This document shows positions 1 to 7,770 of a stretch of DNA of 64,000 nt, one piece after another. The position numbers and the translations under genes are program-made. This DNA is from DASRAJ01 sp035638255 (GTDB lineage Bacteria > Bacteroidota > Bacteroidia > Chitinophagales > UBA10324): positions 20,367 to 84,366 of the forward strand of contig DASRAJ010000172.1 of assembly GCA_035638255.1 (NCBI GenBank). The letters are read 5' to 3'. Numbering within the stretch: the stretch's first letter is position 1; each line of letters starts with the position of its first letter. Under the pieces are notes generated by a model. That model was not told the DNA's origin. It made no database searches and worked only from the letters and a program-made list of their open reading frames with translations.

Positions 1-102
1 CCCCCGGAAATGAAAGCGATGATAATGGAAATGGGAAAAGCGGCGCAAAAGAATCTAAAGACACTGATGGAAAGCGGTGACCCCTTACCTGTGCTCGTTT
101 GA
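1..102 (+). CDS. C-terminal end of an unidentified gene cut by the window edge
   Basis: Frame 1 is open from the first base to a TGA at 100-102 and gives 33 residues, starting PPEMKAMIMEMGKAAQ and ending ESGDPLPVLV. The piece is rich in Met and Lys and looks like an amphipathic helix followed by a short tail. I do not recognise the family and the start lies outside the window. It could also be a chance open frame, since only 33 codons are visible. Confidence 0.35.
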   Translation, partial: PPEMKAMIMEMGKAAQKNLKTLMESGDPLPVLV

Positions 103-197
103 AGTTAGGCTTTTGTGTAGCGAATGAGTGCGACGGAATGTACGAGAAAAAGTTCTCGGGGCAGATGTTTTCTTATGAATGACTTTTGAATTTTCAT

Positions 198-205
198 TAA
201 GTTTG
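198..205 (+). promoter_or_regulatory. Candidate -7 box of the VapB/VapC-like pair
   Basis: TAAGTTTG matches the Bacteroidota -7 consensus TAnnTTTG and lies 20 nt upstream of the ATG at 226. I see no clear -33 TTG at the usual distance, so this rests on one short motif. Confidence 0.35.
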
Positions 206-225
206 TAGGACAAATTTCAAAAGTA

Positions 226-447
226 ATGAGCCATTCATTTATTGAAAAAATTAAAAAACTTCCTCCGGAAAAACTACAGTCAGCGGAAGATTATGTTGAC
301 TTCCTTCTCAGCAAGAATAAAAAGAATGGAATGAAAGCGAATGGCAATAAGAAAAAACGGGGTGGGCTAGGAATATGGAAAGGGAAAGGGAAAATGGCTA
401 AAGACTTTGATGCACCGCTTGAGATGTTCAAAGAATATCAGCCATGA
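226..447 (+). CDS. VapB-like antitoxin (DUF2281 family)
   Basis: A 73-residue protein with the usual DUF2281 layout. The N-terminus (FIEKIKKLPPEKLQ, then a Val/Asp-rich helix ending VDFLL) is followed by a Lys/Gly-rich linker and the C-terminal motif DFDAPLEMFKEYQP, which in this family binds and masks a PIN toxin. Its TGA overlaps the next ATG in an ATGA arrangement, typical of translationally coupled toxin-antitoxin pairs. The inferred role is neutralising the VapC-like RNase encoded next. Because that partner is truncated here, the antitoxin is probably an orphan. The family call rests on the N- and C-terminal motifs. Confidence 0.75.
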   Translation: MSHSFIEKIKKLPPEKLQSAEDYVDFLLSKNKKNGMKANGNKKKRGGLGIWKGKGKMAKDFDAPLEMFKEYQP

Positions 448-659
448 ATGTTCTGCTTGATACCCACACTCTCCTCTGGTATTTTGAGAACAACAGAAAG
501 CTACCCGGTAAAATAATTTCTATAATTGATAGTACATCAAACGATGTTTTTCTCAGCGATGCATCTGTATTTGAAATGGCAATAAAAATTTCAATAGGGA
601 AGCTTCAACTTTCAATTCCCTTTTCAAATCTTCCATACGCAGGTTGTTTGCTGCGGTAG
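444..659 (+). pseudogene. Truncated PIN-domain toxin (VapC-like)
   Basis: The first ~63 residues read as a normal PIN-domain RNase: MNVLLDTHTLLWYF holds the first acidic active-site residue (Asp6), and SDASVFEMAIKISIGKLQL holds the conserved Glu of the WE/FE motif. PIN toxins of this type run to about 125-130 residues with two more acidic residues near the C-terminus. Here the frame changes to unrelated sequence (YAGCLLR) and stops after 71. The missing half carries catalytic residues, so the product should be inactive. It overlaps the antitoxin gene by 4 nt. A junction near position 640 is the likely break point. Confidence 0.75.
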
Positions 660-702
660 GCTTATTCGAGTCCGCTTCGTGAGGCACTACCGGGTTGCCT
701 AT

Positions 703-1269
703 TTACTGATAACTTGATCCGGTTATTGTGACATCCACATCACCGCGAGAGATAGGATAACATTTACTTGAAATGTCTCCCACCACGGTCGTAACACCGG
801 GATAAACTACAGCATGACCAGTGTTATAATGCCAGGTAAACGTTCCATCGTCGGAAACAAAATCTACGTGGTAATCAATACTGATGGTATCACCGCCTCC
901 GAGAAGGTTATCAAAGGATAGGGTAACCGGGCAATACCAATTATTGACACATTCATCAATAGAGTTTGAGTCTGCATACTCATCTTGTTCAAACTTGGCC
1001 GAGACCACTGTTTCACCAAAGTGCGGACTTCCTGCAACGGTATCTTCAACATAATCTTCATCAATATAGTTAACGGTATCGAGAAAGCAGCAGGTGCCAT
1101 TATCTATTGTTGCCAAAGGATCATAGTTTGCTGCATTGGGATCAATGCATCCATACTCCGGGTTCTGCGGAGGGCTTTGTCTTCCGCAGTCAGAAGATAA
1201 GCAGATAAGAGCCATTACGATGATTAGCAAAAAAGATCGCGCTGAATGATTTGAATGGGAAGAGTTCAT
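703..1269 (-). CDS. Secreted lipoprotein-like protein with a GC-D-P-x-A-x-N-Y-D motif
   Basis: A 188-residue protein. The N-terminus has a hydrophobic stretch (FLLIIVMALICLSSDC) that could be a lipoprotein signal with Cys at about residue 28, although Asp before the Cys is not the ideal lipobox. It is followed by the motif GCIDPNAANYDPLATIDNGTC, recognised as a short, often repeated, cysteine-bounded segment of secreted Bacteroidota proteins. The rest is Asp/Thr/Ser-rich and probably beta-sandwich. No catalytic signature is visible. It is transcribed opposite to the VapB/VapC pair and in the same direction as the T9SS protein at 1428-2270. Function unknown; probably envelope-exposed. Confidence 0.6.
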   Translation of the reverse strand: MNSSHSNHSARSFLLIIVMALICLSSDCGRQSPPQNPEYGCIDPNAANYDPLATIDNGTCCFLDTVNYIDEDYVEDTVAGSPHFGETVVSAKFEQDEYADSNSIDECVNNWYCPVTLSFDNLLGGGDTISIDYHVDFVSDDGTFTWHYNTGHAVVYPGVTTVVGDISSKCYPISRGDVDVTITGSSYQ

Positions 1270-1427
1270 TGATTCAGGTTTTGATTGGAGAATCTAAGGT
1301 AGGATTTTTTTCCGTTGTTGGTGAGGTTCCGGGTTTAGGTAATTCGGGAGCGATCAATAGCCGCCCTTCAAAAATGGAGCAACGCAATAGTCTGGCTGCG
1401 CTTCACGGCATGCCTGTACTCGCCGCA

Positions 1428-2270
1428 TCAATAAATGATTACTTTCTTTTTTAGCGACACCGTCTCCGATACCAATGAGACAATATATACTCCTGAATGA
1501 AGCGAATGAAATTGAAACTGCATTGCCGTTGTGTTGTGAGTTTCGAATACCTGCTGTCCCTGCAAGTTGAACAGTGCTAATGAAAATGATGAATAAATAT
1601 TTCGCAACGATAACACTCCGTGCACGGGATCAAAATTGATTTTTGCATCTGTTGCCGTTTCTCCGATGCCTGTTGGCAGCTCATAGTGAACAGTCAACTG
1701 AACATCATCAACTTCGGCACTATCATTCACCCCTGAGTTCGTGTTGCGGGCAGAAACGAAAACACCGAACGTTGGCGAGTTTACTTCTTGTGGAGTCCAG
1801 GTAGTATCCCACAAATCAAAAACACCTCCGTAAAATACCACCGTTATTCCGGTAGACCACAAATCAGGGTACGCTTTATTCTCACCTATCGCAATATTGT
1901 CTTTCATCAACATCACCGAAGAATCCTTCACGTAACCATTTGCAGATCGCCGGATCACTGCCGGCTCAATCCCGGTGATGATGGCATTATTGGGAATGCT
2001 GAATCCATAATTACTCGTCATGATACCGCGTGTGAAGAAGCAGACTGTTTGAAAGCAATCAGGATATTGCATCACGTTGCATGATGCCCACACGTCATCA
2101 GGATTAATGGCATTGGAAAGATTATTCCACTCAGAGCCTGCACATGTGAGGCACCCTGCGTATTGTTCATTCACAGTGAGTGCAATGTTTGGCCCCTGAG
2201 AATATTGTTGCGAGAAGATTCTTGTTTCAGAAATTAAAAACAAAATGAGAAAGGATATGATTGTTTTCAT
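1428..2270 (-). CDS. Secreted protein with a T9SS C-terminal sorting domain
   Basis: The start is placed at the ATG at 2270 (MKTIISFLILFLISETRIFSQ), because this gives a clean signal peptide; the frame stays open 18 nt further upstream. The 280-residue product has a beta-rich body with four cysteines near the front (AGCLTCAG, WASC, DCFQTVC). It ends with about 75 residues typical of a type-A T9SS sorting domain (LSLRNIYSSFSLALFNLQGQ, then a ...GVYIVSLVSE... strand and KKKVIIY). It should be exported by Sec and then passed through the type IX system to the cell surface or outside. The body domain is not recognised. Confidence 0.7.
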   Translation of the reverse strand: MKTIISFLILFLISETRIFSQQYSQGPNIALTVNEQYAGCLTCAGSEWNNLSNAINPDDVWASCNVMQYPDCFQTVCFFTRGIMTSNYGFSIPNNAIITGIEPAVIRRSANGYVKDSSVMLMKDNIAIGENKAYPDLWSTGITVVFYGGVFDLWDTTWTPQEVNSPTFGVFVSARNTNSGVNDSAEVDDVQLTVHYELPTGIGETATDAKINFDPVHGVLSLRNIYSSFSLALFNLQGQQVFETHNTTAMQFQFHSLHSGVYIVSLVSETVSLKKKVIIY

Positions 2271-2293
2271 CTTGCCAAGGTACTGCAATTTAG

Positions 2294-2389
2294 AAATTTG
2301 AACTACCGAAGTATCAACCTGTGGAAGTTGCTAAGGATTTAGATATGGGAGTGAACGCGAGATTGGTAGTGAAGTTGGTGGCGATTTAA
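2294..2389 (+). pseudogene. 3' remnant of an unidentified gene
   Basis: An open stretch read in frame to the TAA at 2387-2389 gives FELPKYQPVEVAKDLDMG followed by VNARLVVKLVAI. The same C-terminal pattern (VAKDVDTGVNARLTVKFVAI) occurs on the minus strand at 7468-7590. Nearly the same peptide ending twice in one region argues that both are tails of decayed copies of one gene. No start codon fits, and the 5' side runs into the oppositely oriented T9SS gene. Family unknown. Confidence 0.45.
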
Positions 2390-2463
2390 AAGGTTGGTAA
2401 GGAATGGATGAAAAAAACACCGAGAGATTGGCACTTTTTGTTTGCTTTGTGGTGGCTTAAGAA

Positions 2464-2510
2464 GGCACAGGTCTGGCTCCCCGCATTGGAGTGTCGCTAA
2501 GACCTGCGCC
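2464..2510. repeat. Dispersed stem-loop repeat, copy A
   Basis: Arms GGCACAGGTCT (2464-2474) and AGACCTGCGCC (2500-2510) pair with a single mismatch around a 25-nt loop ending in GCTA. Copies B (3451-3500) and C (22144-22189) share the loop end and the right flank. Between A and C the stem bases change on both sides (GGTCT/AGACC versus AGTCT/AGACT), so pairing is kept. Confidence 0.6.
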
Positions 2511-2525
2511 GGTGAGGGGCACGCG

Positions 2526-2583
2526 AACCCTCTCAAAAAAAATTTGCTTAACTGCATTCGCGCGCGAGTTTGAGGGTTTTTTT
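2526..2583 (+). terminator. Possible rho-independent terminator
   Basis: AACCCTC (2526-2532) pairs with GAGGGTT (2572-2578); the run CAAA/TTTG extends the stem with one bulge, and seven T follow. The loop is long (about 36 nt), which weakens the call. It lies upstream of the membrane-protein gene at 2648 and could isolate that transcript from the remnant region. Confidence 0.4.
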
Positions 2584-2647
2584 CTGCTTGTAGGAAAACC
2601 AGTCTGGCTTTCGAAACAGAGAGAAAAATTTTTTAACAGAAAATACT

Positions 2648-3448
2648 ATGGCTGTCGCTGCCCTTACAGGAATGATAGAAGAGCGTGTAACCCAACTGAC
2701 GAAAAAGTTCGTTATAAAAAAACTTTTTTCAGGACGCACCTTAGATGATTATAAAAATAAAGATTCAGTTGAAAAAATTACTAAAAGATATAGCGAAAGC
2801 GTCAATGATATAAATAAAGCAATAATGTTCAGTATAGGTTTTAGTCTTATTGCTTTTTATGCTTATCTCGTTCTCCCCAAAAATGGAACATTGGAAGTAC
2901 CTCTTATTGGACTAAGCTTATCTCGAGAACAATGGATTAAAATTGCTCCTCTCATTTTATTGATTCTGCAAATTTTTATGCTGTCTTCTCTAATTTGGTT
3001 CCTTGTTTTGCGGTTATCTCTGAAGGTTATTGAAAGTGAAACGTTCGATACATCTGGATTAGTTGAAAATAATGACAATAAAAAAATCAATCTCACAGAG
3101 GAAAATCTCAAATTCCCGAATCTAAATAATGTTCTCCTTACAGGAATTATCGGTCACTTATGGATCATATTCAGCATTGCGAGCGTTATTAAATATCGGT
3201 TAAATAGGATATGGTATTATCCTTTGGTTATAGTGACGGTTGCAACTTTGGTAAGTCCCTTAATAGTATCCTTCTTTTTTGTTAGCAAACTATTTGCTAT
3301 GGGAAATTTGATACTTGCTATCGTATATAGTTTGTTTTTTCTTTCATGTTTAATACTTTATATAGCATTATTCTTAATGATGCTTTTGTTAGGGGCAAAT
3401 CTTGGATGGCGGAGTTCAGAATGGCATGAGTCTATCGAGAAAAATTAG
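2648..3448 (+). CDS. Multi-pass membrane protein, first gene of the Roco cluster
   Basis: A 266-residue protein. A charged N-terminal segment of ~60 residues (RVTQLTKKFVIKKLFSGRTL...) precedes about six hydrophobic segments: near 62-78 (FSIGFSLIAFYAYLVL), 95-117 (IAPLILLILQIFMLSSLIWF), 160-180, 188-210, 213-235 and 238-252. There is no signal peptide, and a ~40-residue hydrophilic loop lies between the second and third segments. I do not recognise the family. It is AT-rich like the next genes, runs in the same direction, and ends 3 bp before stem-loop copy B. Its place upstream of a Roco/NLR-like gene makes a membrane effector or anchor thinkable, but that is inference only. Confidence 0.6.
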   Translation: MAVAALTGMIEERVTQLTKKFVIKKLFSGRTLDDYKNKDSVEKITKRYSESVNDINKAIMFSIGFSLIAFYAYLVLPKNGTLEVPLIGLSLSREQWIKIAPLILLILQIFMLSSLIWFLVLRLSLKVIESETFDTSGLVENNDNKKINLTEENLKFPNLNNVLLTGIIGHLWIIFSIASVIKYRLNRIWYYPLVIVTVATLVSPLIVSFFFVSKLFAMGNLILAIVYSLFFLSCLILYIALFLMMLLLGANLGWRSSEWHESIEKN

Positions 3449-3450
3449 GG

Positions 3451-3500
3451 AAGTCTGGCTGCGCTTCTGAGCCTGTGCTAAGACTGGCACCAGTTGGGGA
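3451..3500. repeat. Dispersed stem-loop repeat, copy B
   Basis: Starts 3 bp after the stop of the membrane-protein gene: AAGTCTGGCTGCGC, then GCCTGTGCTAAGACTGG and CACCAGTTGGGG. The right half matches copy C (22144-22189) closely. The left arm is shorter here, with AGTCT/AGACT still able to pair. It may serve as the 3' end of the upstream transcript. Confidence 0.55.
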
Positions 3501-3609
3501 ATATTGAAAGGCCTGATCTTAAGTTTGAATTTTTATCTTTGATGGAAATTAGCTAAATGTTTGTTTAGAGAAGGTATGAGACGGGGTGGTCTATAAACTT
3601 ACAAAACTG

Positions 3610-4002
3610 ATGAATTTACTTATTCCAAAAGACAGAGCAATTAACATTTTAAGGCAAAGAATTTCTGACCTCAACGATTTCCACTTTAATTCAAAAGCGT
3701 GGAAAGATAGAACCATCCTAGATGTAAAGGAAATTTTTGGAGAGTTCTCTAATCAATGGCTTCAAGTTTACGGACTTAACTTTGAAACTTATGTTTCAAC
3801 TGAAAAGCAGAAAGTTCTTAATGAAGGAAAACAAACTGCTAATATTCTTCTTTACTCATACATTGACTTCATTAACGAATATTCACAAATAGGTGAGCAA
3901 AAGGAAGTAGTTAAGGAACAATGCTTTGAAGAAAAATTTATGAGCTTGCTCAAGAAGTGGAATGAGCTTGTTCCTGACTACAATGATCTAATAAATAAAT
4001 AA
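3610..4002 (+). CDS. Small hypothetical protein of the Roco cluster
   Basis: About 130 residues from the ATG at 3610 (MNLLIPKDRAINILRQRI); a GTG at 3586 would add eight residues. The product is hydrophilic and mainly alpha-helical, with Trp-rich patches (KAWKDRTI, NQWLQVYGLNF) and a C-terminal helix ending KWNELVPDYNDLINK. There is no signal peptide and no membrane segment. I do not recognise it. It is followed after 35 bp by a coiled-coil/membrane gene, and both look like parts of one transcript leading into the Roco gene. Confidence 0.55.
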   Translation: MNLLIPKDRAINILRQRISDLNDFHFNSKAWKDRTILDVKEIFGEFSNQWLQVYGLNFETYVSTEKQKVLNEGKQTANILLYSYIDFINEYSQIGEQKEVVKEQCFEEKFMSLLKKWNELVPDYNDLINK

Positions 4003-4037
4003 ATAAATATAGAAATAAAATCAAGGAAACTGAAAAA

Positions 4038-4364
4038 ATGCATGAAGAGATAAGCAATCGGGATAACGAGATTGATCGCATGAAGGAGAATACAATTCAA
4101 CTTGACAATGTCTCTTTTAAAAAATTATGGTCTGCTTTAATAAGCCTACCAATAGGAAAATTAATTGGCGTGGGTTCAACTTTAATTGCAGTCCTAATTG
4201 GAGTATTCACTCTTGGATCACTTTACGAAAGAACAGGTGCGAACAACGAACTATTTGACTTACGAAATTCAAGTAAAGAATTACAAGATCAAAATGTGCA
4301 ATTGAAAGATAGTTATGACAGTTTGAAAATTGAAATGAAAAATATAAAAGACACAGCCAAATGA
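4038..4364 (+). CDS. Coiled-coil protein with one membrane segment, Roco cluster
   Basis: 108 residues. A charged N-terminus (HEEISNRDNEIDRMKE) is followed by one hydrophobic segment at about 40-62 (LIGVGSTLIAVLIGVFTLGS). The last 40 residues form a heptad-like coiled coil (ELFDLRNSSKELQDQNVQL). The layout fits a bitopic membrane protein with a coiled-coil tail. Its stop codon overlaps the ATG of a 26-codon ORF (ATGA). The family is not recognised. The context suggests co-expression with the Roco protein at 4465-7389. Confidence 0.55.
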   Translation: MHEEISNRDNEIDRMKENTIQLDNVSFKKLWSALISLPIGKLIGVGSTLIAVLIGVFTLGSLYERTGANNELFDLRNSSKELQDQNVQLKDSYDSLKIEMKNIKDTAK

Positions 4365-4441
4365 TAACAAGAATCACTGTCCTTTTTTTAGGTGCTGGGA
4401 TTCCAGTTAGGGGAGGACACGAACTATGGGCAAATAATTAA
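4361..4441 (+). CDS. Possible 26-residue coupled small ORF
   Basis: The ATG overlaps the previous TGA (ATGA), giving MITRITVLFLGAGIPVRGGH and a stop at 4439-4441, 23 bp before the Roco start. The overlap is the only evidence that it is translated. It could simply pass ribosomes toward the Roco gene. Confidence 0.25.
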   Translation: MITRITVLFLGAGIPVRGGHELWANN

Positions 4442-4464
4442 TATCAGATTAAATTACACAAATA

Positions 4465-7389
4465 ATGACTGAATTATATATCATAAGACAAATAGAAAAG
4501 AAGCTAAATATAAAATTACCGAAATTTGACAGGCTAAGGTCTCGTGAAAGAGGTTATATGCCCAACCAAGCTAATAACGTCGTAGGTTTAAGTTTATATA
4601 ATTGTCAGCTAAGAGATCTTCAAGGAATTGTTGCTAATCTAAAAGAATTGAGCCAGTTAACGGAAATTGATTTATCTGTTAATAATCTTACAGACATTTC
4701 TAGCTTGAAGGAATTAAGGAGTCTAACCTCTTTAAACTTGACCAACAATGAACTCATTGACATTTCTCCTCTAAAAGAATTGAAACAATTGATTGAGTTA
4801 AGTTTAGGAAATAATCAATTTAGCGATATTTCCTCCTTAGAAAATTTATCTCAATTAACGAAATTATCCTTTGTTTCATGTAACGTAAGTGATATTTCTC
4901 CGCTAAAAGAACTAAAAAATTTAACAGAATTAAGCATGGGAATAAATCCTCTCAAAAATATTTCTGCACTTGCGAATCTAACGAATTTAAAAAGATTACA
5001 ATTATGGGAATCGGAAATAAATGATATTTCTCCCATAAGGGAGTTAGTAAATTTAGAGGAATTATTTATAGAGGTCACTCCTCTTAGTGATATTACGCCT
5101 TTAAAAAATTTAATCAATTTGACTTATTTGAATTTGTGGAAAAATCAAATTTCCGATATTTCTGCTCTTAAAGATTTGAAGAAGTTAACTAATTTAGAAT
5201 TGAGTAAGAATCCAATAGAAAAACTGCCATCTTGGATTACTGATTTTAATATGGGAATCGAATGGCGTGAGCATGGTGCCGCTAGAAAAATTTCAATTTT
5301 TAATGATGTTTTAAAAATCCCGCCCATTGACATCGTTAAACAAGGCAAACAAGCTATAAAGAATTACTTTTCTCAAATTGAAAAAGAGAAAGGTAAGACC
5401 GAATACCTATTCGAGGCAAAATTATTAGTAATTGGAGAAGGCGGAACTGGAAAAACAACCTTTATTCGCAAAATGCAAAATATTAATTCCGAAATGCCAC
5501 ATGAGACAGATAGCACCCTTGGAATTGAAGTCAGTAAATGGAATTATTCTATTGATTTTCCTAAAATGCCTGAGTTGAACAATACTAATTTTCATGTTAA
5601 TCTTTGGGATTTTGGAGGGCAGAAAATTTACCAGGGAACGCACCAGATTTTCTTCAGCGATAAATCATTTTATGTTCTTATTGCAGATACGCGTGAACAA
5701 AAAACTGATTTCTCTTATTGGTTGAATACTGTTGAGCAACTAGGAGGTGACAATAGCCCCTTAATTATCGTTTTAAACAAAAAATTTGGTCATGAGCAAA
5801 AGTTCGATGAAAGTGGTTATCGAGGACATTTTGGAAAAATAATTAAAGATGTAAGCGAGCTAGATTTAAAAAACGATAAATCAAAACTTCATGATTTGCA
5901 AGATAAGATTAAAATGTATTTGAAGCAACTTCCAGGAATTGGTGACCCGTTACCTCCTTCTTGGGTAAGTATAAGGGAGGACTTATTAAAGGAAAAAGTA
6001 AATTTTATTTCATTTGACCATTTTAGGGAAATTTGTGAACGCTATAATATTAAAGAAGCAAGTATGATTCATACTCTCAGCGGATATTTTAGCAGAATAG
6101 GCGCCTTCACACATTATATTGACGATGAATTATTGCAAGAGCGCATATATATTAATTCAAATTGGCTTGTTAAAACAGTGTATGAAGTGTTAGATAACGA
6201 AATTGCGAAATCAAAAAAAGGCAGGCTAAGCGAGTTAGATATTAAAAAAATTTGGGGCAATAATGAACTGCATTACGAGGTAAATAAGCTTACTCAGTTG
6301 ATGCATAAATTCGGCTTAATGTATCACATAGTCGGTAGTGACAATTATGTTGTTCCGGCTCATCTACCAACGGTAACACCTTACAAAGAATGGGCACATG
6401 CAGACAGTAACAATATACTTCAATTCAACTATGAGTTTGATAAATACATGCCACAAGGCATTATGTCACGTTTAATAGTTGGATTAAACCACCATATAAA
6501 AGATCATGATCTTGTTTGGCACAGGGGGGTAAATATTGAAGCAAATGGAGCATATGCTGAAATAATAGAAAGTTATGGGGGAAGCAATCGTTTTGAAATA
6601 CGCATAGGTGGGGTTAATAAAATAGAATTGCTTGCAATTATAAGAGAACGTTTTGCAGAAGTACTTAAGCCGTTCAATAACCTCCAATACAAGCAATTAG
6701 TTCCATGTATTTGTGATGAGTGCAAATTCTCAACAGAGCCAGCCTTTCATGACTACAATTTATTATTGAAATTCAGAGAAAAAGGAACTGGTTCACAGTG
6801 CAGCAAAACAGGTGAAATCGTAAGTGCTGAAGAGCTTTTGAAACTCACAGAGCCCCAAGTAAATATTAAAGCATCAAAAGCCGAAAAAGCTTCTGAAATA
6901 AAAACAATAAAAATTTTTCTAGCATCTTCAACTGAACTTGTTGAAGACAGAAAAGCATTGAGAGAATTTATCAGCGTTGAGAATGACCGTATTCATAAGG
7001 AAGGAATTTATTTGGAGATTATTCAGTGGGAATATTTTACTGATGCTATGTCTATAGAAAATTTGCAGTCAGAGTACAATAAGGCAATAAGAGAATGCGA
7101 TATCTTTCTTAGCTTATTTTTTACTAAAGTTGGTAAGTATACTGCTCAAGAATTTGAGACTGCCTTTGGCCAATTTAAAAATTTAGGTAAACCTTTTGTC
7201 TTTACCTATTTTAAAGATGCCCCAATAAATTTAAATCAAATAAAGGAAGCAGATATGAATTCAAAGTTCAAGTTTGAAGAGACTTTAGCGAAGCTTGGCC
7301 ATTTTAAAACTGTTTATAAGGATATTAACGACTTAGAAAATCAGTTTAAAAAACAATTGGAAAGATTACTGCCTATATTATATCCTTAA
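4465..7389 (+). CDS. LRR-Roc-COR (Roco) protein with C-terminal DUF4062/TIR-like domain
   Basis: A 974-residue cytoplasmic multidomain protein. Residues ~35-265 are about ten 22-residue leucine-rich repeats of internalin type (repeating LTELSL..N..SDISPLKEL). A Roc GTPase follows: P-loop GEGGTGKTT at ~324-332, the Walker B/G3 motif LWDFGGQ at ~380-386, and the G4 position reading LNKKF rather than NKxD. Residues ~490-725 fit a COR dimerisation domain, with a Cys cluster (CICDECKF...GSQC) near 748-785. The last ~160 residues (IKIFLASSTELVEDRKALRE, then ...ECDIFLSLFFTKVG) look like DUF4062, a TIR/SLOG-like fold found in NLR-like and defence proteins. In this family the LRR senses, Roc-COR switches and the terminal domain acts. 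The gene closes a run of co-directional AT-rich genes. Confidence 0.85.
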   Translation: MTELYIIRQIEKKLNIKLPKFDRLRSRERGYMPNQANNVVGLSLYNCQLRDLQGIVANLKELSQLTEIDLSVNNLTDISSLKELRSLTSLNLTNNELIDISPLKELKQLIELSLGNNQFSDISSLENLSQLTKLSFVSCNVSDISPLKELKNLTELSMGINPLKNISALANLTNLKRLQLWESEINDISPIRELVNLEELFIEVTPLSDITPLKNLINLTYLNLWKNQISDISALKDLKKLTNLELSKNPIEKLPSWITDFNMGIEWREHGAARKISIFNDVLKIPPIDIVKQGKQAIKNYFSQIEKEKGKTEYLFEAKLLVIGEGGTGKTTFIRKMQNINSEMPHETDSTLGIEVSKWNYSIDFPKMPELNNTNFHVNLWDFGGQKIYQGTHQIFFSDKSFYVLIADTREQKTDFSYWLNTVEQLGGDNSPLIIVLNKKFGHEQKFDESGYRGHFGKIIKDVSELDLKNDKSKLHDLQDKIKMYLKQLPGIGDPLPPSWVSIREDLLKEKVNFISFDHFREICERYNIKEASMIHTLSGYFSRIGAFTHYIDDELLQERIYINSNWLVKTVYEVLDNEIAKSKKGRLSELDIKKIWGNNELHYEVNKLTQLMHKFGLMYHIVGSDNYVVPAHLPTVTPYKEWAHADSNNILQFNYEFDKYMPQGIMSRLIVGLNHHIKDHDLVWHRGVNIEANGAYAEIIESYGGSNRFEIRIGGVNKIELLAIIRERFAEVLKPFNNLQYKQLVPCICDECKFSTEPAFHDYNLLLKFREKGTGSQCSKTGEIVSAEELLKLTEPQVNIKASKAEKASEIKTIKIFLASSTELVEDRKALREFISVENDRIHKEGIYLEIIQWEYFTDAMSIENLQSEYNKAIRECDIFLSLFFTKVGKYTAQEFETAFGQFKNLGKPFVFTYFKDAPINLNQIKEADMNSKFKFEETLAKLGHFKTVYKDINDLENQFKKQLERLLPILYP

Positions 7390-7467
7390 TCTTTCTAGCT
7401 GCTGTTTGTATCCACACCAACCGCCTCTGACTCATAATAAATTGTTGTTTCAACCGTCGTCGGTGAG

Positions 7468-7590
7468 TTATGTCCCCATAATCGCCACGAACTTCACCGT
7501 CAATCTCGCATTCACTCCCGTATCCACATCCTTAGCAACATTCACTATTCCGTCATCAACAATCATTCTTTCTTCAAACCACGGCAGTCA
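7468..7590 (-). pseudogene. Tail of a decayed gene, related to the remnant at 2294-2389
   Basis: On the minus strand the frame reads LPWFEERMIVDDGIVNVAKD, then VDTGVNARLTVKFVAIMGT and a stop at 7468-7470. Its C-terminal part matches the plus-strand remnant at 2294-2389. No start or upstream body is present, and the rest of 7390-7640 shows no gene. Family unknown. Confidence 0.45.
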
Positions 7591-7643
7591 ACTTTTATTC
7601 ATCGTCAACTACTTTGAGTCTGCCTAAACCGGGCTTATTCCTC

Positions 7644-7734
7644 CCTCATGAATATTGAGGATGCCTTCATCCTCCTCCCTCTCAAAATCATGATTTCTCA
7701 CGATAGCCGGGTACTACCCGGGTCTCCATCTTTG
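7644..7734 (+). promoter_or_regulatory. Promoter/operator region of the SnoaL-like gene
   Basis: Three parts are visible. An inverted repeat CCTCA-N7-TGAGG lies at 7644-7660. The element ATCATGATTTCTCACGAT lies at 7688-7705. A -7-like box CATCTTTG lies at 7727-7734. The same three parts in the same spacing occur before the YceI gene (31813-31903). The inner 12-mer ATGATTTCTCAC (7690-7701) ends exactly 25 nt before the -7 box in both. That is also the distance at which CCTAAnnTTAGG sits before the response-regulator and adhesin genes, so it is probably a regulator-binding site. Confidence 0.6.
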
Positions 7735-7770
7735 CATCATCAAATTGATAACAACTAAAACAAAAACAAA

